Below, one piece after another: positions 1-9,000 of a stretch of 58,327 bases of DNA; position 1 is the first letter of the stretch, and each line of letters starts with the position of its first letter. Where the stretch lies: positions 1 through 58,327 of the forward strand of contig CACZHP010000016.1 in the NCBI GenBank assembly GCA_902780935.1, in the 5' to 3' direction. The notes under the pieces were generated by a model. That model saw nothing but the letters and a program-made list of their open reading frames with translations. It made no database searches and was not told the origin of the DNA. Source of the DNA: an uncultured Bacteroidia bacterium (GTDB taxonomy: Bacteria > Bacteroidota > Bacteroidia > Bacteroidales > UBA932). The position numbers and the translations under genes were made by a program.

Positions 1-1
1 C

Positions 2-1315
2 AAGTCTGGAAGCCCTATTCTCATCTACACTGGTGATCCCCTCAATGTGAATGAGGCGGAGAAGATTCTCAATGAGAAGAAACGGGTGTTCGAGGAGGAG
101 GTTTGCGCCTCTTATGGCCAGAACAAGGAACTTTACAGGGCCATCCACAGCATCCTTAGCTGGGACACTATTTACGACCCGGGAGATGATATCGTGGTGA
201 CACCGGTTAGCAGGAATTGGAACCTCCGCTGGAGTATGGTTCAGGATTATGGCGGATATGTCCTTTTCGACTGGGACACGTATTTCGCGTCATTCATGGC
301 TTCCAGGGTGAGCCGGGAACTGGCCTACAGCAATGTCGTGGAGCTGACCAAGTCCGTGGACCAGTGCGGTTTCGTACCCAAGTCCCGCAGCGACCACAAC
401 AGCTTGACCGCCGACTGTTCCCAGCCGCCGGTCGGGTCAATGGCTGTGTGGAATATCTACAGCCAGTTCAAGGAAAAATGGCTTCTGGAGCTGTTGTACC
501 CCAGGTTGCTGACTTGGAACAGGTGGTGGATCGAGGCCCGTCAAACTGATGGACTCCTTTGCTGGGGAAGTAATGTCAAGCGTATCCGCCTCGGCGAGCG
601 CGGGACCGGCAGCACCAACCACGCTATTCTGGAGAGCGGTCTTGACAATTCCTCAATGTACGATGGTGTTAAGATCAATCCCGAGACCGGACAGCTGAAC
701 CTTCAGGATGTGGGCCTGACTTCGATGTATGTTATGGACTGCGAGCACCTCGCCCTCATCGCCAAGGAGCTGGGCCACAAGCAGGATGCCAAGGAATTGC
801 GGAAAAGAGCTGAGTTCTTCCGCAAGAACATCCAGCGTTTCTGGTGTGAGGAGGACGGGATGTTCTACAACATCAACACCGAGACCGGGGAATTCAACCG
901 CCGTACCTCCGCAACGAATTTCTATGTTTTGTTAGCTGGGGCGGCTACCAAGGAGCAGGCAAGGCGAATCGTTGAGGAACACCTTCTGAACGAGAATGAG
1001 TTCTGGGGAGAGTGGGTTATCCCCATGAGCCCCAGGAATGACCCGGCTTTCCAACAGCAAGATTATTGGCGTGGACGCATCTGGGGTCCCACCAACTTCC
1101 TGGTTTATCTTGGCCTTAGGAATTATCCCGACGAGTCTGTCCGCAAGGCTTTCATCGACAAGTCCGTGAGGCTGATGCTGATGGGTTGGAATGAGAAAGG
1201 TTATATCTACGAGAACTGGAATGCGATAACCGGGGAGGGAGGAGACCGCAGCAGTTGCGACACCTTCTACCATTGGGGAGCGCTTCTAGGCTTCATGGCC
1301 TTGCTGGATTCTTGA
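2..1315 (+). CDS. GH63/MGH1-like six-hairpin glycosidase, 5' partial
   Basis: The reading frame is open to the left window edge, so the N-terminus is missing; the GTG at 47 is internal. The 438 visible residues resemble the (alpha/alpha)6 domain of GH63 and mannosylglycerate-hydrolase-like enzymes. Counting from the GTG, a GLDNS motif puts Asp at about residue 200, the usual position of the general acid, and an ENWNAITGEG motif puts Glu near residue 389, the usual base. Aromatic-rich WSMVQDYGGYVLFDWDTYF forms an early part of the pocket. A glycerate kinase starts 4 nt after the stop, almost certainly in the same operon. This suggests, by inference, a substrate that releases glycerate, such as mannosyl- or glucosylglycerate. 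Trehalase-like or alpha-glucosidase activity remains possible. The fold is fairly sure; the substrate is not. Confidence 0.75.
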   Translation, partial: KSGSPILIYTGDPLNVNEAEKILNEKKRVFEEEVCASYGQNKELYRAIHSILSWDTIYDPGDDIVVTPVSRNWNLRWSMVQDYGGYVLFDWDTYFASFMASRVSRELAYSNVVELTKSVDQCGFVPKSRSDHNSLTADCSQPPVGSMAVWNIYSQFKEKWLLELLYPRLLTWNRWWIEARQTDGLLCWGSNVKRIRLGERGTGSTNHAILESGLDNSSMYDGVKINPETGQLNLQDVGLTSMYVMDCEHLALIAKELGHKQDAKELRKRAEFFRKNIQRFWCEEDGMFYNINTETGEFNRRTSATNFYVLLAGAATKEQARRIVEEHLLNENEFWGEWVIPMSPRNDPAFQQQDYWRGRIWGPTNFLVYLGLRNYPDESVRKAFIDKSVRLMLMGWNEKGYIYENWNAITGEGGDRSSCDTFYHWGALLGFMALLDS

Positions 1316-1319
1316 GAAT

Positions 1320-2369
1320 ATGAAGATCGTCGTAGCGCCTGATTCTTTCAAGGAGTGTTTGGATGCGGGCGCGGTAGCAGCCGCGATTGCCGAGGGAATA
1401 TACTCAGTTTTCCCAGGAGCCAAGGTCAGGCAGGTCCCTCTTTCCGACGGGGGAGAAGGAATGGCTGGAATCCTGACGGAAGCTCTTGGCGGTGAATTGG
1501 TTCCAGTGAAGGTTACCGGGCCGATGAGGGAAACTGTAGCGGCTCGGTTCGGGAGAGTGGGGAAGACCGGAATACTGGAGGTCGCATCGGCTTGCGGATT
1601 GAATCTTGTGCCGAAGGAAAGGAGAAATCCTCTTATCACCACCAGCGAGGGAGTCGGCGAGTTGATCGTGGCTGCTATACAAAACGGATGTGAAGAGCTC
1701 CTGATCGGATTAGGAGGTTCTGCCACTTGCGATGGGGGAGAGGGGATGATGAACGTCCCAGGTCTTAGGAATATCGTCACCGGAGTCAAGATAAAGGCTC
1801 TTTGCGACGTGGACAATCCTTTCTTGGGCCCCGATGGGACCGCGAGAGTCTTCGCCCCGCAGAAAGGCGCTGATCCACAGATGGTTGAGATGCTGGAGAA
1901 GAGGATGGAACTTCAGGCTGAACGAATACTGTCCCAGACGGGCATAGATATCTCAATGATGCCCGGTGCCGGCGCCGCCGGTGGCCTTGGCGGAGCGCTT
2001 CATGCCAACCTTGGCGCGGAGTTGGTGCCTGGGATAGAAACCGTACTTGATATTGTCGGGTTCGATAGGGAAATAGTTGATGCTGATCTCATTATAACTG
2101 GTGAAGGAACTTCCGACCTCCAGACTCTATCCGGCAAGGTCCCGATGGGGGTCCTTAGAAGAAGCTCGGGAATCCCTGTCATTCTTGTTTCCGGCCGGGT
2201 CAAAGACCACGACAGCCTGCTCGCCGCAGGCTTCGCCGCCGCTATCCAGGTCACTCCGGATGGCATCCCCAACTCCGAAGGCATCAAACCCGACATCGCC
2301 AAAACGAATCTCCGCCTCGCCGCCGGAGCCTTCGCCTGTCATCCTGAACGGAATGAAGAATCGGAATAG
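1320..2369 (+). CDS. Glycerate kinase (GarK/GlxK family)
   Basis: Family members phosphorylate D-glycerate with ATP to 2- or 3-phosphoglycerate, feeding glycolysis in the cytoplasm. The N-terminal MKIVVAPDSFKECLDA is the hallmark of glycerate kinase family 1, followed by the SDGGEGM motif, GLGGSATCDGGEGM and GAGAAGGLGG typical of the two-lobed fold. The 349-aa length is a little short of the usual 370-380, with a compact segment after GGEGMMNVPGL. ATG at 1320 lies 4 nt after the upstream glycosidase stop, so the two are probably co-transcribed. The last residues (CHPERNEESE) come from a dispersed intergenic repeat that has run into the 3' end and provides part of the coding sequence. Recognition is confident; regiospecificity is not visible. 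Confidence 0.92.
   Translation: MKIVVAPDSFKECLDAGAVAAAIAEGIYSVFPGAKVRQVPLSDGGEGMAGILTEALGGELVPVKVTGPMRETVAARFGRVGKTGILEVASACGLNLVPKERRNPLITTSEGVGELIVAAIQNGCEELLIGLGGSATCDGGEGMMNVPGLRNIVTGVKIKALCDVDNPFLGPDGTARVFAPQKGADPQMVEMLEKRMELQAERILSQTGIDISMMPGAGAAGGLGGALHANLGAELVPGIETVLDIVGFDREIVDADLIITGEGTSDLQTLSGKVPMGVLRRSSGIPVILVSGRVKDHDSLLAAGFAAAIQVTPDGIPNSEGIKPDIAKTNLRLAAGAFACHPERNEESE
2338..2363 (+). repeat. Dispersed GTCATCCTGA...GAATC repeat, copy 1
   Basis: This is a degenerate copy of the short imperfect palindrome (ATCCT...AGGAT arms) also seen at 22633, 26271 and 28214. Here it lies inside the last codons of the glycerate kinase gene and encodes the CHPERNEES tail. Confidence 0.6.
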
Positions 2370-2374
2370 TTTGC

Positions 2375-2382
2375 TATATTTG
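2375..2382 (+). promoter_or_regulatory. Bacteroidota -7 box TATATTTG
   Basis: TATATTTG matches the TAnnTTTG consensus of the Bacteroidota primary sigma factor. It lies 27 nt before the ATG of the SH3-domain gene at 2410, just after the glycerate kinase stop. No clear TTTG box is seen 19-20 nt upstream, so strength is uncertain. Confidence 0.5.
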
Positions 2383-2409
2383 TCAAAATCACAATAGTTA
2401 TAACCGATC

Positions 2410-3456
2410 ATGAAGAAACTTATCCTTGTTATTGCTACGCTGCTTTCCGTCATGCTGACAGCCGGGGCTCAAGAACTGACAATCCCCCAGATACGGGAAG
2501 AATGGCCTAAGGCTTCCCTGAAGGTCGATCAGGTAAAGGGAAGGATCGGAATCCCTGAGTTCGCCTATGCGGTTGCCAAGGCATTCCCCGGGAATTCACT
2601 GACAGACGAGTTGAAGGCCCAGTTGGACAGCCCCGAAAGGGATAATGAAGATGTCGATGAGTTCATCCTCGACCGCCAGAACGGCTACTGCAGCCTTGGT
2701 TTTATCAGTGATGGGACAGTGAATATGGAAATGTGCTACTGGAACCGGAAAGACGGGCGGAAGCTGGTGGCTGTCAAGCTGTTCAATGTGTATGAGGACA
2801 AGAGGCCGCTGATGCTGCTCTATAATTACAACCCTGAGAATGGTTATCTCGAACCGGAGTTGGATCTTGACATCTTCGATCCTTACACCGTCCTTTCATT
2901 CTCTCTCCCCAGGGAAGGAAAGGATATAGACGTGTTTTTGAAGGAGTTTCCCGAGGTTGTCTCGCTTCGCTATGACGGGGACGCCGGTTTCGAATATGAT
3001 ATTCCCCCTATGCCCTGTGTCGGCTGTTTTTTGGTCGACACGACTCCTACGAATATCCGCAGGGCTCCAAAAGGGGAGATCATCATGAAATTGGATCCCG
3101 ATGAGTGCTACATGATGACTGTCTGTGATCCGATTGACGGCTGGTGGAGAATCCTCGGTGAGACGGTGTTAGGCATGGATGACGAGGTCGTTCTCACCGA
3201 AGATGACACACAGACCTGGATACACTATTCAGTGATAGGCGCGGGGCTTCGCAACTATGGGGGCGAGAAAGTGGAACTGCGGGAGTCTCCTTCCGAGGAT
3301 TCCAAAGTTGTCGGCACGATAGATCAGCAGGAAGCTCTCGTCAATCCTCTCGACGTGAATTCTGACGGATCCTGGGTCAAGGTCAAATGGGGAAAGCTTA
3401 CCGGCTGGCTGGATTCAGACTGGCTGTGCGGAAACTCGCTGACCACCTGCCCGTAA
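2410..3456 (+). CDS. Secreted protein with tandem SH3-like domains
   Basis: A 348-aa protein of unknown function. Residues 1-20 (MKKLILVIATLLSVMLTAGA) form a signal peptide ending before QE. Residues 25-200 are acidic and not recognised. Two bacterial-SH3-like segments follow: about 205-265 (TNIRRAPKGEIIMKLDPDE) and about 285-345 (VELRESPSEDSKVVGTID ... WVKVKWGKLTGWLDSDWL), each with the R-x-x-P and G-W-hydrophobic pattern. Such domains usually bind peptidoglycan or proteins in the periplasm. It has its own -7 box. It converges with the phosphatase gene, with only 11 nt between the stops and no obvious terminator. SH3 assignment is fairly sure; a role is not inferred. Confidence 0.8.
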   Translation: MKKLILVIATLLSVMLTAGAQELTIPQIREEWPKASLKVDQVKGRIGIPEFAYAVAKAFPGNSLTDELKAQLDSPERDNEDVDEFILDRQNGYCSLGFISDGTVNMEMCYWNRKDGRKLVAVKLFNVYEDKRPLMLLYNYNPENGYLEPELDLDIFDPYTVLSFSLPREGKDIDVFLKEFPEVVSLRYDGDAGFEYDIPPMPCVGCFLVDTTPTNIRRAPKGEIIMKLDPDECYMMTVCDPIDGWWRILGETVLGMDDEVVLTEDDTQTWIHYSVIGAGLRNYGGEKVELRESPSEDSKVVGTIDQQEALVNPLDVNSDGSWVKVKWGKLTGWLDSDWLCGNSLTTCP

Positions 3457-3467
3457 ACCCTCCGGAA

Positions 3468-4391
3468 CTACTTGAATATCTGCTTCATGGGCTTCCCCCT
3501 CCAGTCGTCGGGGATGTCCAGGCCGAGGATATAAGCTATTGTCGCGGCGGTGTCGTACTGCATCATCGGCTCGGGAAACTCGAAACCTTTCTTCACCTTC
3601 TTCCCGAACACGATGAACGGGGTCTCAAGCTCCAGCATCGTGAAACCGCCGTGACCCTTGTCCTTCCCACCGTGATCGGAGGACATGATGATAATCGTGT
3701 CCTCGAATATCCCGGCGTCCTTCAGGGCCTGGATGACCATGCCGACTCCGCGGTCGAGACCCTTCAGGCACTCCATGTACTCGGGCCCGTACCAGCCGTA
3801 AGTGTGGCCGGCGTTGTCCAGGGCTCCGTAGTAAAATGTGAAGAAATCCGGCTTCTTGGTCTTGATGTACTCGGTGGCTATCTTGGTATATTCCTCGGTG
3901 GGAATCATTGTCTCCTTGCCCCGATAGGTCTTGATGAAATAGTTGTAATCCAAGGCGAGGGAATCGGCCAAGATGCCGATGCAGTCCCAGTCATAGACGC
4001 ATCCGATCTCGGCATTGGGCCTTTGCTGGCGCAGGATCGTGAATATCGTCGGAGGGATGCCGTTGCCGTTGTCGGAAGTGGATGGAATCGTGCCTTTGGT
4101 GGAGTTCCACTTGTCGAAGCCGTGCATCTCCGTGGGCAGGCCGTTGAACATCGAGGTCCAGTTGATAGCTGACGCCGAGGGCATTACCGAGCGTTTCGCC
4201 AGGGTCCAGCTGCCGTTATCCATAAGGTAATGGATGTTGGGAAGATCCGATACCGGAGCCATCCGGACAGCCTCGGCGGCCCATCCGTCAATACCGATCA
4301 TGACCACATGCTTCGCCTTCTTTTTGGCCGCATCGGCCTCTACATTCGCGACAAGGCAAAGAGCCGTCAATAGGATAAAGAACTTTTTCAT
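3468..4391 (-). CDS. Secreted alkaline-phosphatase-superfamily phosphodiesterase
   Basis: A 307-aa enzyme of the type I phosphodiesterase/nucleotide pyrophosphatase group, exported by an N-terminal signal peptide (MKKFFILLTALCLVANVEA). Metal-site features are visible: VMIGIDGW (first Asp ligand), a candidate nucleophile Ser in MPSASAINWTSMFNGLPT, CVYDWD, and the distal SDHGGKDKGHGG. Enzymes of this fold hydrolyse phosphate mono- or diesters using two zinc ions; the substrate cannot be read from sequence. It lies 10 nt downstream of the lipoprotein EEP phosphatase on the same strand, so the pair probably forms an operon for extracytoplasmic phosphate release. Length is at the short end of the family. 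Confidence 0.85.
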   Translation of the reverse strand: MKKFFILLTALCLVANVEADAAKKKAKHVVMIGIDGWAAEAVRMAPVSDLPNIHYLMDNGSWTLAKRSVMPSASAINWTSMFNGLPTEMHGFDKWNSTKGTIPSTSDNGNGIPPTIFTILRQQRPNAEIGCVYDWDCIGILADSLALDYNYFIKTYRGKETMIPTEEYTKIATEYIKTKKPDFFTFYYGALDNAGHTYGWYGPEYMECLKGLDRGVGMVIQALKDAGIFEDTIIIMSSDHGGKDKGHGGFTMLELETPFIVFGKKVKKGFEFPEPMMQYDTAATIAYILGLDIPDDWRGKPMKQIFK

Positions 4392-4401
4392 AATCAGGAT
4401 A

Positions 4402-5367
4402 TTATCTCATATTAAAATCTATCATTATAGGAAGATGATCGGAAGGCCGCCAGAAGTTTGAAAGCTCTTGCGGATCCCTTACCGGGGTAGTGTAGCCATC
4501 CCAGATGACTTCGGCGGAAGTTATCCGGTCGTATAGCGGCTGTGTGCAGTAAACGAAGTCAATCCTGGAACTTTTGCTGCCGACCGTGGGGATGAACTCT
4601 CCGGGATGCTTCTCCTTTATCACATCTATGTACGGAGTGTTTCCGAGAATATAATCGTGGACCAGAAGCCTGGGATCGTCATCAGGGTAGTTATATTTCT
4701 CGTTATCCACCCTTGATCGGGCGTTGAAATCTCCCATCATCATCCAAAGTTGGTCTTTTGCCTCAGGGACAGTGCCGATCGTGTGATCGCAGATGTATTC
4801 CATCTCCATCGCCCTGTACTTGTCGCCCCCGTGATCGGCTTTGGAGGCTTCCCTGTCCTCTGCTCCCGGGGCATAAGCCTGCGGCCAAGTGTGGAGGGTC
4901 ACGATGTTGACAGTCTTGCCGTTTACCTCAACTGTGGCCCATCCAGCCCCGTGCGCTACGATCCTGTCGGGTTCCTCGCCGGTGATTTTGTCAATGTAGG
5001 TGATTGGATATTTGGACGTTATGACCTGAGGATAATTGTCCCTGTAGCCACCGATCCCCCAGTATTTGTGGCCGTAACGGGCGGCGAGCTCACCCCAGCC
5101 GTCCACAAGGTAGCGGTCTTCTTTCGGCATGGCCTTGTCTGAGTCCGTCAGCCAAATCGACTGGGCCTCGCACCAGACGCAGATGTCCGGGTCCTGGGCC
5201 TTGACGAAATCCACGAAACGGTCGTAGTTGTCGTTCTGTCCGTCCCACATCCCGTTCTGGATATTCCAGTATAAGAGCCTCATGTTGACCGGTTTATTGT
5301 CGCAGGAGGAGAAAAAGATGGCTGACAACGCCGCCGCGGCGGCAATCAAAAGTCTTGAAAATCTCAT
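4402..5367 (-). CDS. Lipoprotein endonuclease/exonuclease/phosphatase-family enzyme
   Basis: The ATG at 5367 is chosen because it begins a lipoprotein signal (MRFSRLLIAAAAALSAIFFSSC); an upstream in-frame start at 5433 would add 22 residues that mask it. The 321-aa protein has EEP-fold motifs: LLYWNIQNG, the metal Glu in VWCEAQS, MMGDFNARS, and the terminal SDHLPIMIDF with catalytic Asp-His. EEP enzymes cleave phosphodiester or phosphomonoester bonds with Mg2+. Being a lipoprotein paired with a secreted phosphatase 10 nt downstream, it probably acts in the periplasm or at the surface. The exact substrate is unknown. The 80-nt gap to the nitroreductase holds divergent promoters. Confidence 0.85.
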   Translation of the reverse strand: MRFSRLLIAAAAALSAIFFSSCDNKPVNMRLLYWNIQNGMWDGQNDNYDRFVDFVKAQDPDICVWCEAQSIWLTDSDKAMPKEDRYLVDGWGELAARYGHKYWGIGGYRDNYPQVITSKYPITYIDKITGEEPDRIVAHGAGWATVEVNGKTVNIVTLHTWPQAYAPGAEDREASKADHGGDKYRAMEMEYICDHTIGTVPEAKDQLWMMMGDFNARSRVDNEKYNYPDDDPRLLVHDYILGNTPYIDVIKEKHPGEFIPTVGSKSSRIDFVYCTQPLYDRITSAEVIWDGYTTPVRDPQELSNFWRPSDHLPIMIDFNMR

Positions 5368-5447
5368 GTCAGGTAGTTTTATCGTTATAAATATAGCTTT
5401 TATTTTCCGATTTTTTTGGCTATATTGTGGCAAAGAACTTAAAAAGA

Positions 5448-6059
5448 ATGAAAAATAGATTGCTCAGCCGCCTGGGAGACATCTCCCGAATACATCATCG
5501 CGCGGCCTTCGCCGATGTCCAGCATAGAATCAACAAGCATCATGGATCCAACGCTTTCGTGGAACTGGCCTCGAAACGTTTCTCCTGCCGTTCCTTCAAC
5601 CACCACCCCTTATCTTCGGTCAAGCTAGCCAAGATCCTTGAGGCTGCCCGCCTGGCGCCAAGCGCCAAAAACCAGCAGCCTGTCCATGTGTGGGCCCTTA
5701 CAAGTGAGGAGGCTCTCTCCCGGATCCGTCCCATCCACACAATGTTCGACGCTCCTGTCGTAATCATGGTCGGCTTCAGAGAGCCAGATGGGGCGACTAG
5801 GGCATGTGACGGCTTCAATTGGGCTGAGACTGACGCGACCATCGTCGGGACTCATATCATGCTGGCCGCCGCGGATTTGGATCTCGGCTGCACATGGGTC
5901 GGGTCTTTCGATCCGGACAAGGTGAGGAAGGCTTTCCCCGAGACTGAAGGCTATCAGATCTCAGCGCTTTTCGCCATCGGCCATCCTTCCTCTCATGCGG
6001 AGCCTTCAGAGAGGCATTCCGTCAGGAAGTCTCCGGAAGAGTTCTCCACGGAACTCTGA
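5448..6059 (+). CDS. Nitroreductase family protein
   Basis: FMN-dependent NAD(P)H oxidoreductase of the nitroreductase fold. The RFSCRSF segment near the start, APSAKNQQP (FMN phosphate contacts) and GCTWVGSF are typical. Translation is placed at ATG 5448 because a -7-like TATATTGTG at about 5422 overlaps the alternative GTG at 5427. The family acts on quinones, flavins or nitro compounds, and the natural substrate is not predictable. Residues 1-35 precede the domain and are not conserved in an obvious way, so a start further downstream is possible. The stop at 6057-6059 is followed directly by the stop of the convergent kinase gene, with no base between. Confidence 0.85.
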   Translation: MKNRLLSRLGDISRIHHRAAFADVQHRINKHHGSNAFVELASKRFSCRSFNHHPLSSVKLAKILEAARLAPSAKNQQPVHVWALTSEEALSRIRPIHTMFDAPVVIMVGFREPDGATRACDGFNWAETDATIVGTHIMLAAADLDLGCTWVGSFDPDKVRKAFPETEGYQISALFAIGHPSSHAEPSERHSVRKSPEEFSTEL

Positions 6060-9000
6060 TCAGTTCCTGGGGTATCTTACGGTGAAACATGCCCCCTTGA
6101 GGGAGAATGACTTGGAGTAGAATATCTCCCCATTGCATTTCTCGACAATGTTACGGCATATGGACAATCCCAGTCCTGTGCCGTTGCTTTTCGTCGTGAA
6201 GTTAGGTGTGAACAGCTTGGAACGGTTCTCGTCGCTGACCCCAGGTCCATTGTCCTCGAAAACGATGTCGTAGAATCCTTCCTTGTTGGACAGCCTGAGG
6301 GAGATAAGTACAATGCCTTTGTCCCGCATCTCGCCCCTGGCGTTCTCGATAGCCTGGACAGAGTTGCTGATCAGGTTGACGAACACCCGGGTGAGCTGAG
6401 GCTTCGGTCCAACGGCCTTTGCTCCCTCAAGGCCCATGTACGAGAAGGTGATGTCATCCCTGCTGTCGAATAGGTCGATCTGTTCTTTAAGCAGTTTGTC
6501 GAGGTCGATCTCGACGGGCTCCTCGGTGTACAGCTTCGCGAATGTCGAGAACTCGTTGGCGGTGTCGGCGAGCATGTCTATCTGGGCCAGCACCTCTTTT
6601 GAGATCTCATCGAAGCGGTCGGTCCAAGCCTCGTCGCCCCTGCTCTTCATCCTTATCAGCCTTTGTATCTGGAGCTTGATCGGGGTGAGCGGGTTCTTTA
6701 TCTCGTGGGCTACCTGCCGTGCCATCGTCGCCCACGCCTTGTCTCTTTCGGCCTGGGTGAGCTGCTTGGTGGAATTGTACAGGTCATGGACCATATAGTT
6801 ATATGCCCTGACAAGGGACGAGACCTCGTCGTCCCGCTCATAGACGATATATTCGAGGTTGTTGATGTCCACCTCGTTCATCTTCCGTCCCACCTCCGTG
6901 ATCGGCTTGAACATCTTGTCCACGGCCCTGCCCATCAGCAGACGGGCCAGCAGCAGGAGGATCATGAACACCGTCACGATGGTGATGGAGTGCAGGACCG
7001 CCTCAGACTTGAAGTCAAAGCTCTCATCGGTGAACGGCGCGCTCATGATGGCTATCATCTTCCCCTGGTTGTTGAATACCGGGGCGTAGAGGAAATAGGT
7101 CTCCTCAGACCCGAAAGCCTCCTTCCCGATGTAGTATCTCCGGTTCTTGTAGATGATGTTCTCAAAAGCGTCCTGGTTGATCCTTGTCCCGAGAAGCATC
7201 CTGTCGAAGACTTCAGGATTGGTGGACTTGAACTCCTTTCCGCCGGTGGTGTACAGGGTTATGTCGCACCTCATCGTGTTGCTCACATCTTCGAGCGCGG
7301 CTGAAGCCTCCTGGGTACTCAGGTCGCTGAAGTCGTTGGCGAACCGGCACCTGGCCTCGAGGAGGGTCTGGATGGAGTTCGTCCTTTCTGCCATGGAGTA
7401 TCTCAGGTTGGCGTTGTTCCTCCTGTACACGAACAGCACGCTCACAGCCGCGAGTCCTATGAGGGTCATCACCAGCGCCATCATCATCGCGGCGTTTATC
7501 CTGGACTTGTAGTAATTCTTCTCCTTAACCCTTCTCTTGTACCGGAACAGGGATATGAGTGTGAGACAGAAATAAAGGTTGAGGGTCAGGAACAGAAAAG
7601 CCACGAAATAGTAGAAATCCTCCGTCTTCTGTCGTGAGATCAGGATCAGGTCCTCGTCCGAGACGTTGTTGATGAAGTGTGTGTAACCGCCGGCCCTCAC
7701 ATATCCTCCGTCCGCCTTCAGGATCTCTTCCTTGCGAGCCTCGTCCAAGAGGGTGGGGTAGGCGTAATTGCCCTTGTAGGAGACGAGTTTGTCGGAGGAA
7801 TACTTCGCATACGAGTATCTGGCAGGCAGCAGGACGTCCCCGGGGGCGGAATAACCGAGGATTCTCGCGTAGCCTCTGTCCTCCCGGTTAGACTTCGGGG
7901 AGACGGTCAGGAGCATCATCGTCACTCCGCGGCCTTGGTTGTAGTAAGCGAAATTGCCTGTGTAGAAGTTGTTTCCGCCCGAGTCCCTATGGTAGCGGAA
8001 CCTTGTCCCCTCGGCGATCACCGTTCCCCCCGACACCATCCTGGTGAAGTAGTTGATGGCTGCGGGATTCTTCTCATTCTCGGGGAAAAGCTCCACGATG
8101 ATGTCATTGTCCTGGGACAGTCCGACCATGTAGCTCTCGACGATCCTGTTCAGGATGATGTTGTTGCTGTTGGGGATGGCGGCCAGCGACGCTATCAGCT
8201 GGTCCGAGGCGATTTTCTCCTCGACCAGCCTCAACTGCAGTTCCAGGCTGATGTTCCGCTCCATGGAAAGACGGTTGGCGAGCACGTTGACCCGGTCCTT
8301 CTCTTTCTTGAATCCCAGGATTCCGGCCATAGAGACAAGGTACGCGGCGAACACGACCGCTGTGACGATCCTTGCCGTACCGGAAAGGGGATCCACCTTG
8401 ATCCCGGACAGTTTCCTCAGCGGGGAGGCAATCATCACTCCAAGAAGAGGGATGGTCATGAGGAGCAGGATCAGGGTCAGGTAGACAAGCAGACTGTACA
8501 CACTCAAGTCATTGAGACGGTAAAGCTCGAGGGATATGCTTGAGTTGAGTATTATGCTCTTGAATATGAGATGGATAAAGAGGACTGTCCCGGCGAGGAT
8601 CAGCAACAGCAGGGCGGTGTAGGCGGCAAGGATTGTTTTCCAGCCCTTTTTCCTCAGGATTCTCCGCAAGATTCGTTTACGGAAGAAGAAAAAGGTGAGA
8701 ATCCCCAGGAAGATGACAATCGAGACGATGACAATGGCCCCGAGCGAGTTGAACACCTTGCCGTCGGCGTAGATTGTAGGGGAGAACAGCTTTGAGAAAA
8801 GAGCCGGGCTGGTGAAGGTCCCCTGGCCGGTGATGGACACGGCAACGACCTTGAACACCGGGATATCCCCTAAGGTCACCAGCGAGCCTCCGTTCTCTGA
8901 GAGCGGGACTATCGAGAACCCCCTCCCTGTCGCGATCCTCGGGTTGATTCCGCCGGAGTTTTCCTCTTCCATGGTGTCCATGATCTCGAGCCCGGCAATT

